This document shows, in pieces, positions 57,898 to 64,000 of a stretch of DNA of 64,000 nucleotides. The DNA is from Archangium violaceum (GTDB taxonomy: Bacteria; Myxococcota; Myxococcia; Myxococcales; Myxococcaceae): assembly GCF_016887565.1 (NCBI RefSeq), contig NZ_CP069396.1, positions 11,948,001 through 12,012,000 of the forward strand. Reading direction: 5' to 3'. The notes beneath the pieces were generated by a model, which was not told the origin of the DNA, made no database searches, and was given only the letters and a program-made list of their open reading frames with translations. Position 1 is the first letter of the stretch. Each line of letters begins with the position of its first letter. Position numbers and translations under genes: made by a program.

Positions 57898-59244
57898 TCA
57901 GGAGTCGTAGCCGTGGTGCCCGTCGAGCACGATGACCTTGCGGCTGGCCGGGTAGTAGAGGACGCCCCATTCCTTGAAATCGTGGCAGTTGTGGCAGGCC
58001 ACCTCTCCCCCGGAGAACCAGGCCTGGACGTCGCCGCCGCCGGCGTAGGCATCGATTTGCGAGAGCAGCGCGGCGCCTTTGCCGCCGGAGAAGAAGTAGC
58101 TCTGCGCCAGGCCCGCGCGGTTCGTGACGGTGCCGTCAGTGAAGGACGGCAGGGACTGATCCGCCCCGAGGTGCTCCACGATGGCCTGCAGCGTCACCGG
58201 CTGGGCCGGGCACTCGGGCGTGGTGTAGGCGGCGATGGAGGAGATTTCATACCAGGACAAGGGGGTGGACCCCACGTTCCACGCCGCGCGCGCGGGCTCC
58301 AGGGACGAGGCGTCGGCGGCGGTGAGCGAGAACGGCAGGGGCGACACCTCGCAGGCGCTCGCGTACGTGCAGCGCAGGACCTGGCGGTAGGTGCCGCACT
58401 GGCCGAAGTCCGTCGTGCCCGCGGGCTGTGAGTGGTAGCAGTTGTAGACGGCGGGGTCGCAGCCCGGGCTGGGCCAGACGTCGTAGGCGTCGCCATCGGT
58501 GACCGCGAGCTCCGTCACGCGCGCGACGAGGCGCGCCGTCTTCTGCATGGCCACGCCGTCATCGGCGCCCGCGCTGAAGGTGAGCGGGACGGTGTGCGGG
58601 TCGATGGCCTGGTGCAGCGTCGGGTACGACCAGTCGAGGCGGTAGCTGGGCCGGCCGTAGACCTGAGGGATGCCGTCGGGCGCCGTGACGGAGAGCCAGT
58701 CCACGTACCCGGACACCGAGGCGCGGCCGCGATAGAGGAGGTTGGTGTTGCCCTGGACGACGTAGATGGGGTTCACCGCCTCGTCGATCCAGATGCCGCT
58801 GTCACCGCGGAAGTCAAAGAACCGCGGGGCAATCACGATGCGCGCGGTGTACGAGCTCGGCGTGCCCGTGAAGGTGTCGACGCGGACGAAGAGCGGCAGG
58901 CCGGAGAGCACGGTGTTGAGCTCGTGGCCCTCGTGGAGGACGATCTCGAACCGGCGCTCGCTGATGATGCTCGCGTCCCCGAAGGCGTCGTCGGGGACGA
59001 AGCTCAGGACGTTCGAGAGGTAGCGGTTCGCGGTGGCGCGGATGATGAGGGCGCGGACGCCATCACGCTCCTCGAAGGTGCCGAGCGTCTCGAAGCTGAG
59101 CTCGTTGTCGCCCACCGAAGCGTAGAGGCGGGCGGCCGTCGCCGCGGCGGTGCTGACACCGGTCTCCTCCGCGGTCTCGGGAGTGGCATTGGTACAGGCC
59201 GCGAGCGCGGCGAGGCTGGCGAGGGCGAGGGTGCGTAGTTGCAT
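57898..59244 (-). CDS. Lipoprotein with C-terminal CxxCH motif, unknown function
   Basis: A 448-aa lipoprotein with signal and lipobox LAACT. Most of the chain is beta-rich and belongs to no family I can name; it has several Cys residues (CDPAVYNCYHS, GQCGTYRQVLRCTYASACEV). Near the end, EVACHNCHDFKEWGVL contains CHNCH, which meets the c-type heme binding motif CxxCH. A lone motif can occur by chance, but an exported location permits heme attachment. The ATG at 59244 begins the signal peptide; the longer frame to 59355 is not used. It is convergent with the GH88 gene. Confidence 0.6.
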   Translation of the reverse strand: MQLRTLALASLAALAACTNATPETAEETGVSTAAATAARLYASVGDNELSFETLGTFEERDGVRALIIRATANRYLSNVLSFVPDDAFGDASIISERRFEIVLHEGHELNTVLSGLPLFVRVDTFTGTPSSYTARIVIAPRFFDFRGDSGIWIDEAVNPIYVVQGNTNLLYRGRASVSGYVDWLSVTAPDGIPQVYGRPSYRLDWSYPTLHQAIDPHTVPLTFSAGADDGVAMQKTARLVARVTELAVTDGDAYDVWPSPGCDPAVYNCYHSQPAGTTDFGQCGTYRQVLRCTYASACEVSPLPFSLTAADASSLEPARAAWNVGSTPLSWYEISSIAAYTTPECPAQPVTLQAIVEHLGADQSLPSFTDGTVTNRAGLAQSYFFSGGKGAALLSQIDAYAGGGDVQAWFSGGEVACHNCHDFKEWGVLYYPASRKVIVLDGHHGYDS

Positions 59245-59393
59245 GGGGGTCTCCAGGTGAGCCCCCCGAGTACCACACGCCGGTGACACGCCGCAGGCGG
59301 GGACTGTGTCAGTCCCGTGACATGCGTATAGGACGGATAGGGGCCGTGTTGGCACGCCGGTAGGCGCGAGGTGGCGTGACCAGCTGGGGCCAC

Positions 59394-60680
59394 TCAGGGG
59401 TCGTGCAGCAGGCGGATATCCACCGCATTCGCCATGGCCTCGGCGCCCTTGTCACTCGGGTGCAGGCGGTCGCCGCTATCATAGGCTGGCAGCAGGGCCA
59501 GGGGGTCGACTGGATCGCGCAAGGCCTGCTCAAAATCAATCACCCCGTCGACTGTCTTGTTGGCGCGTACCCAGGAATTGTAGGCCTGACGCTTGGCTTC
59601 GCCAGCCTCCGAATAGTAGGGCACACCGCCTGCATTCGCCCCTTTCCAGGGCAGCAGCGTGCCCAGCAGCACCTTGATCCCCCTGGCCTTGGCCTTGTCG
59701 ATCAGCGACTGCGTGCCCGCGGTCATCTGCTCGACCGACACCTCCTGCTCCGGCACGAATGCCGACAGGCCGATGTCATTGATGCCCAGCAGGAAGATCA
59801 CATGGGTGACCCCGGTCTGGCTCAGCACGTCCCGCTCGAAGCGGTTGACGCCACTGGGGCCTATCACGTCCGTGAGTATCCGGCCGCCTGAAATGCCCGC
59901 ATTCAATACGCTGACGGTGCCCGCACTCCCATCCGCTCGCAGGCGGCGCGACAGGTAGTCGGGCCACCGGCGGGAGGTGTCCGGGGTGGTGCCCACCCCA
60001 TCCGTGATGGAATCGCCGAAGGCCACCACCACGTTGGCCTTGGCGCTGCTCCGCACATCAACACCCGAGATGAAATAGTACGAGCCGCGTGTTTCAGCAC
60101 CCGAGAGGGTTTCGGTGGACAGGGCATTGCCGGTGACCACGTAGTGGGTCCGCAGGGCAATCGCGTGCACAGTGGACACGGCGGTTTCAGTCGCGAGGAA
60201 CAGGCTCACCGCCAGGTCTTCCTCGGCCCCCACTTCGAGCTCCACGGCATCGCTCCACAGCTCGCCGCCAGCCGGAATCGTAGCGGAAGCGTTCCCATTG
60301 AAACGCAGCTCCTTGTCAGAAGCCGGTTTGACACTGGAGCCGCCCGCGCTGAGCGCAATGCGTGCCCCAGCGATCTCGAGCGGGCTCGTACCGAACAGGT
60401 TGGAGAAGCGCACGCGTACCTGATCGCCACCAACCGAGGTTCGCAGAACCTGCCGGATCGTCTGGTTGTTGAAGAAGCTGGGAGGTGGAGCGACGGGGAA
60501 CGGCTCGTTGTAGTCCTGCGGTGAAGCGCTCCAGCTTCCGTACCAGTGGGTGACCTTGTCATCATTGTCGCATGCGGTGAGCACGCTTGCCGCCAAGGTT
60601 GCCGCGAGAGCGCCTCTCAGGAGATTGCGGCGCGTGATGGCGAACCAGGTTGGACGTGGATCCACCAAGGCATGTTTCAT
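59394..60680 (-). CDS. SGNH/GDSL hydrolase, Tat-exported lipoprotein-like
   Basis: A 428-aa esterase-type enzyme. The N-terminus has a twin-Arg stretch (ITRRNLLRGALAATLAASVLTAC) ending in a lipobox-like LTAC. Residues about 45-205 are a beta-rich domain. The SGNH catalytic block follows: Ser in FGDSITDG (S224), Gly in ISGGRI, Asn in LLGIND, and D404/H407 in GDRLHPSDKG. It probably deacetylates or de-esterifies polysaccharide or lipids outside the cytoplasm. Its GC content looks several percent below that of its neighbours, with more AT-ending codons, suggesting transfer from another proteobacterium. Confidence 0.88.
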   Translation of the reverse strand: MKHALVDPRPTWFAITRRNLLRGALAATLAASVLTACDNDDKVTHWYGSWSASPQDYNEPFPVAPPPSFFNNQTIRQVLRTSVGGDQVRVRFSNLFGTSPLEIAGARIALSAGGSSVKPASDKELRFNGNASATIPAGGELWSDAVELEVGAEEDLAVSLFLATETAVSTVHAIALRTHYVVTGNALSTETLSGAETRGSYYFISGVDVRSSAKANVVVAFGDSITDGVGTTPDTSRRWPDYLSRRLRADGSAGTVSVLNAGISGGRILTDVIGPSGVNRFERDVLSQTGVTHVIFLLGINDIGLSAFVPEQEVSVEQMTAGTQSLIDKAKARGIKVLLGTLLPWKGANAGGVPYYSEAGEAKRQAYNSWVRANKTVDGVIDFEQALRDPVDPLALLPAYDSGDRLHPSDKGAEAMANAVDIRLLHDP

Positions 60681-60757
60681 GGTCGTCTCCCAGGGGTTGT
60701 CGTGAGGGCAGGATGTTTAGCGCGCCACTCGAGAAAACGCCTCAACGGCCGTCGGCG

Positions 60758-61978
60758 TCATGCCGGGGCTCTCGACGCGGCGGGGGCGGATGTCCAGGTC
60801 AGCCGCACCCGCGTGCCACGGGGCTCCAGGGTGGCGATGGAGATTCCCCACGAGAACCGCCGGGCCAGCCGCTCCACCAGCGACAGCCCGATGCCGAAGC
60901 CCTCCCTGCCGGGCTCGACACGGCCGAAGCCGACGCCGGTGTCCGAGAGGGTCCACGCCGTGGGCTCGATGTCGATGACGATGCGCCCCTCGCTCGTGTA
61001 GGCCAGGGCGTTCTTGAGGAGGTTTCCCAGCATCACCAGGGCCACCGGAGCGGGAATGGGGGCAAGGACCTTCCCGGAGGACTGGATGGTGACTTCCACG
61101 GCGGCGTCCTGCCGCAGGTGCGCGTACCGCGCGACCAGTTGATGCGAGATGTGGAGCAGGTCGCAGCGCTCCTCCGCGCCGCCCTCCCGTGCCAACCAGA
61201 GGATGCCCTCCGTCAGCAGGCCCATCTGGTCCACCGCCTGGCGCAGCCGGCCGAAGGTCTCTGCGTCTCGCGGCGGGTCGAGCTCCAGGATTTCCACCGC
61301 CCCCAGAGCCACGGCCAGAGGCGTGCGCAGCTCGTGGCTGGCGTCGCGGTTGAACCGCCGCTCACGCTCCAGGAGTTCCTGGATGCGCGCGTCCCGGGCG
61401 CGCAGCGCGTCGAGCAGCGCGCGCACCTCCGCCACGCCTCCATCGTCGTCGGGAAGCGCCGCGCCTTCAAGCCGCAGCCGCGCCACCAGCTGCTCCAGCG
61501 GCCGGCCCAGGCGGCGGGCCACGAGGAGGCCGAGCAGCGCGGCGGCCAGCAGCGCCAGCAGCGCGCTGGTGAGCATCAGGCCGGAGGTCCGCCGCAGCTG
61601 GGCGGTGGTGCTCGTCAGCGCGGTCACGTCGAGCACGACGTACCGGGAGCCCCCGTCCGCCGCGCCGGGGCGGACCGCGACGTGGAAGTGTCCATGGCCG
61701 TCGGTGGCCACCTCGTATTCGCCGCGGGGAAGCGTCTCCGCCAGCCGCGCCCCCAACCAGGGCGGCAACGAGGCATGGCCCACATGCGCGGTGAGGCCGG
61801 GGAGGGGCCCCGGCGCGGGCCGGTCCGCCTCGGCGGCGACGAGCCGGTTGAAGAGGGTGTCCTCGAGGTCGTAGCTGAAGAGCGTGAAGAACGCCCCCAT
61901 CAGTGCCAGCGCGAACGCCGCGGACACCGTCATGGCGCGCAGCAGGATGTCACGGACCGGTCTGGCACCTGCTCGCAT
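60758..61978 (-). CDS. Sensor histidine kinase of a two-component pair
   Basis: A 406-aa membrane kinase. Two membrane helices (about residues 18-36 and 135-154) enclose a periplasmic sensor of about 95 residues. A HAMP-like segment follows, then HisKA with H215 in DASHELRTPLAVAL, N box LGNLLKNALAYTS, and G boxes DTGVGFG and GFGIGLSLVERLA. The ATG at 61978 lies 29 nt inside the end of the response regulator, showing co-translation. Ligand unknown. The response regulator partner is 61950-62636. Confidence 0.9.
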   Translation of the reverse strand: MRAGARPVRDILLRAMTVSAAFALALMGAFFTLFSYDLEDTLFNRLVAAEADRPAPGPLPGLTAHVGHASLPPWLGARLAETLPRGEYEVATDGHGHFHVAVRPGAADGGSRYVVLDVTALTSTTAQLRRTSGLMLTSALLALLAAALLGLLVARRLGRPLEQLVARLRLEGAALPDDDGGVAEVRALLDALRARDARIQELLERERRFNRDASHELRTPLAVALGAVEILELDPPRDAETFGRLRQAVDQMGLLTEGILWLAREGGAEERCDLLHISHQLVARYAHLRQDAAVEVTIQSSGKVLAPIPAPVALVMLGNLLKNALAYTSEGRIVIDIEPTAWTLSDTGVGFGRVEPGREGFGIGLSLVERLARRFSWGISIATLEPRGTRVRLTWTSAPAASRAPA

Positions 61979-62636
61979 CCAGGCTGTACCCCTCGTTGCG
62001 TCGCGTGGTGATGGCATGGTCGAGTCCCAGTGTGGCGAGCGCCTTGCGCAGGGCGTAGATGTGGGTCCGCAGCGCGCTCGACTCCGGTGCGTCCTCCCCC
62101 CAGAGCCGCAGCGCCAGTGTCTCCGCCGAGAGCGCGGCGGGCGCGGCCTCCATCAGGAGCCGGAGGAGGAGGACCTCGGTGCGGTGAAGCCGGACGGTGC
62201 GCTCGCCGCAGCGCACCTGGCCGCTCTCCGGCGCCAGCGTGAGGCCGCCCACCTGGAGCCGCCGTCCGCTCGGAGGCACGGGCCGGCGCGCGAGGGCTTC
62301 CAGCCGCCAGCGCAGCTCCCGCAGTGAGAAGGGCTTGACGAGGTAGTCATCCGCGCCCGCCTGGAAGCCCTCCTGCTTGTCCTCCAGCGTGTCCCGGGCG
62401 GTCAGCATGAGGATGGGGACGAGCCGTGGCGCGAGCTGCCGGATGCGCTCGCACACCTCGATGCCGCTCATGCCAGGCAGCATCAGGTCCAGCACGATGA
62501 CGTCGTAGGTGTGGGCCAGCGCGAGCGCGAGCCCCTGCGGGCCGGTGGACGCGAAGTCGAGGACGAAGTCCGGCTCCAGGAACCTCGCGATGTTGGCCTG
62601 GAGGTCACGATGGTCCTCGACGACGAGCACGCGCAT
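61950..62636 (-). CDS. OmpR/PhoB-type response regulator
   Basis: A 228-aa regulator. The receiver domain has acidic residues near E7-D8, phospho-acceptor D50 in DVIVLDLMLPGMSG, Thr in LMLTARD and K101 in DDYLVKPF. The C-terminal winged helix (about 130-222) has the OmpR form: RRLQVGGLTLAPESGQV, TEVLLLRLLMEAAP and SSALRTHIYALRKALATLGLDHAI. It acts with the overlapping histidine kinase. It is divergent from the alpha/beta hydrolase gene, a possible target, because only 111 nt separate them. Confidence 0.95.
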   Translation of the reverse strand: MRVLVVEDHRDLQANIARFLEPDFVLDFASTGPQGLALALAHTYDVIVLDLMLPGMSGIEVCERIRQLAPRLVPILMLTARDTLEDKQEGFQAGADDYLVKPFSLRELRWRLEALARRPVPPSGRRLQVGGLTLAPESGQVRCGERTVRLHRTEVLLLRLLMEAAPAALSAETLALRLWGEDAPESSALRTHIYALRKALATLGLDHAITTRRNEGYSLDASRCQTGP

Positions 62637-62747
62637 GGCGGGAAGGATAACCGCGGCCGCGTCAGCTGAACGTCAACCGGGAATTGACGCGTGGCTGACC
62701 CGCGCGCCGGCAGTGTCGGTGCCCCTTCTTCCGCAAGGAGTATCACG

Positions 62748-63521
62748 ATGATGCGCTCGCTGTTGCTGGGACTCTGGCTGCTGTCCACCTCCGCGGCCCA
62801 CGCCGCCCGCCCCGCCATGCCCATGGAGGTCCAGGCAGGGGATGGGGAACGGATTCCCGTGCAGGTGCTGGAGCCGGAAGGGGACGCGGCGAATCCGCCC
62901 GTGGCCGTCCTGCTGCACGGCCTCACCCGGAGCAAGGAGGACTGGCTGGCGGATGCGCCTCCCACCCATGGCGGGGCCTTGACGGAGCACCTGCTGAAGT
63001 CCGGCTACCGGGTCTACATCCTGGACGCGAGGCGGCATGGGGAACGGGCGACACCCGAGGCGCGTCCCGGCCAGCTCGCGAAGCGCGCGCATGCGGGCGA
63101 TACCGCGCCGTACCAGGCGATGATCGTGGACACCGTGCGGGATGCGCAGGCGCTCCTCGCGAAGGTGCTCGCCGGGAGCAAGCCGCCGCGGGTGCTCGTC
63201 GCCGGCTACAGCATGGGCGCCCAGGTGGGGCTGCTGCTGGCCTCACGCGAGCCGCGCGTCACGCACCTGGTGACCATGGTGCCACCGCACGTGGACCCCG
63301 TGCTGGGAGACGCCGCGCCCGTGAATCGGATGGGCGGCATCCACCAATCCTGGCTGCTGTTGACGGCGGCGCGCGACACGTTCTCCACGGCGGAGAACAA
63401 CCAGGCGCTGTTCGACGCCGCACCCAGCAAGCACAAGGCCCGCAAGGCCTTCGACAGCGGGCACGCGCTGCCACGCGAGTACGTCGACGAGGTCCGCCGC
63501 TGGCTGGCCGAGGCGCGGTAG
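62748..63521 (+). CDS. Exported alpha/beta hydrolase
   Basis: A 257-aa protein with a signal peptide (MMRSLLLGLWLLSTSAAHA). The alpha/beta hydrolase core shows the oxyanion strand VAVLLHGLT, the nucleophile elbow AGYSMGAQ with S155, an acid in LLTAARDTFST and the terminal His in FDSGHALP. It probably hydrolyses esters or peptides in the periplasm or outside. ATG 62748 follows AAGGAG with 7 nt spacing. It is divergent from the two-component operon and may be regulated by it. Confidence 0.87.
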   Translation: MMRSLLLGLWLLSTSAAHAARPAMPMEVQAGDGERIPVQVLEPEGDAANPPVAVLLHGLTRSKEDWLADAPPTHGGALTEHLLKSGYRVYILDARRHGERATPEARPGQLAKRAHAGDTAPYQAMIVDTVRDAQALLAKVLAGSKPPRVLVAGYSMGAQVGLLLASREPRVTHLVTMVPPHVDPVLGDAAPVNRMGGIHQSWLLLTAARDTFSTAENNQALFDAAPSKHKARKAFDSGHALPREYVDEVRRWLAEAR

Positions 63522-63575
63522 CGCTCCTGCTCGGCTGGCCGCACGAGAACAGTGCCCCCATCCCTCTCATGCGCT

Positions 63576-64000
63576 ATGCCCATGGCCATGGCACGCTGGA
63601 ACACCCTCGCCCTGCTCTGCGCCCTCGCGGGCTGCGCTCCGACCGTCCGTATGCCGCCGTCCGCGCCGCCGACCCCGTCATCATCCCCGACACCGGACAT
63701 CGAGGCGGCCGATGCCCGCGTGCGGGCCGCCGTCGCCTCGGGCGAGCTCGAGGGGCTGGCGCTGGCCTTCATCGAGGACGGCCAGGTGAAGACGGTCCGC
63801 AGCTACGGCCAGCGCAACGCCGCCGGCCAGCCGCTGCAGACCGAGACCGTGATGTACGGCGCCTCGCTGACCAAGGCGGTCTTCGCCTACACCGTGATGC
63901 AGCTCGTGGACGAGGGCCGCATCGACCTGGACACCTCCATCGCGCGATACCTGGACCGCCCGCTGCCGGACCATCCACGCGACCCGCGCTCCGGCCCCTG
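63576..64000 (+). CDS. Beta-lactamase-family serine hydrolase lipoprotein, 3' end cut
   Basis: An open frame of 141 codons running off the window. Signal peptide with lipobox CALAGC, a Pro/Ser-rich linker, then the beta-lactamase/esterase class C start: ADARVRAAVASGELEGLALAFIEDGQVK. The SxxK active-site motif is S97-L-T-K100 in YGASLTKAVFAYTVMQLVDEG, followed by RIDLDTSIARYL. Members are esterases, DD-peptidases or lactamases; the later YxN and KTG motifs lie beyond the window, so the activity cannot be decided. Several in-frame ATGs (63576, 63582, 63588) could be the start. Confidence 0.85.
   Translation, partial: MPMAMARWNTLALLCALAGCAPTVRMPPSAPPTPSSSPTPDIEAADARVRAAVASGELEGLALAFIEDGQVKTVRSYGQRNAAGQPLQTETVMYGASLTKAVFAYTVMQLVDEGRIDLDTSIARYLDRPLPDHPRDPRSGP

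Noticed and set aside
1-64000. tRNA, rRNA or other structural RNA genes
   Set aside because: No cloverleaf or rRNA-like sequence was recognised by eye; short RNAs could still have been missed.

Overview
The window looks like a chromosomal piece of a high-GC predatory delta-proteobacterium of the Myxococcota (Cystobacterineae type: Archangium, Cystobacter, Myxococcus). The grounds are the strong G/C third-position bias, several Ser/Thr protein kinases, ECF sigma factors, a DUF2378 (TIGR02265) protein that is nearly confined to myxobacteria, MopE-like Cys/Asp-rich lipoproteins and many secreted hydrolases. No rRNA or tRNA gene was seen.

1-13.8 kb is a defence island. Reading leftward on the minus strand are a kinase/nSTAND/TPR protein, an ECF sigma factor, a second kinase, a CBASS-type CD-NTase (cyclic-nucleotide synthase), a SAVED-domain protein fused to a HExxH (HEAYH) metallopeptidase-like domain, Cmr1, and a Cmr2/Cas10 cut by the window edge. 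The last three genes are joined by 4-nt GTGA overlaps. Directly upstream lies a 36-repeat CRISPR array with unusually variable repeats. This is the most unusual part of the window: a type III-B interference complex co-encoded with a CBASS cyclase, a second-messenger-sensing protease, a sigma factor and kinases.

14-18.4 kb is housekeeping: ychF and an F0-only ATP synthase operon (atpZ-atpI-atpB-atpE-atpF). 18.4-30.3 kb holds a MopE-like lipoprotein pair, a PEBP protein, a PAS/GAF histidine kinase, secreted proteins of unknown role, an ankyrin protein, a DUF2378 protein, an ECF/ChrR sigma-antisigma pair and an alpha/beta hydrolase. 30.5-39.5 kb holds a secreted glycosidase, two cytochromes P450 with palindromic upstream sites, and a transporter operon whose ABC ATPase is fused to a cysteine-dioxygenase domain.

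39.8-44.5 kb is a compact class I lanthipeptide cluster (50-aa precursor, LanC, LanB). 45-53.2 kb is one 2729-aa lipoprotein made of 23 CARDB-like domains arranged as a four-domain, about 1.4-kb super-repeat. 53.3-64 kb holds an HD-domain phosphohydrolase, a methyltransferase, a GH88 enzyme, a lipoprotein with a CxxCH motif, a Tat/lipoprotein SGNH esterase, a two-component system, an alpha/beta hydrolase and the start of a beta-lactamase-family lipoprotein. A family of near-identical GC-rich hairpins (seven copies) sits at gene ends across the window and probably acts as terminators.
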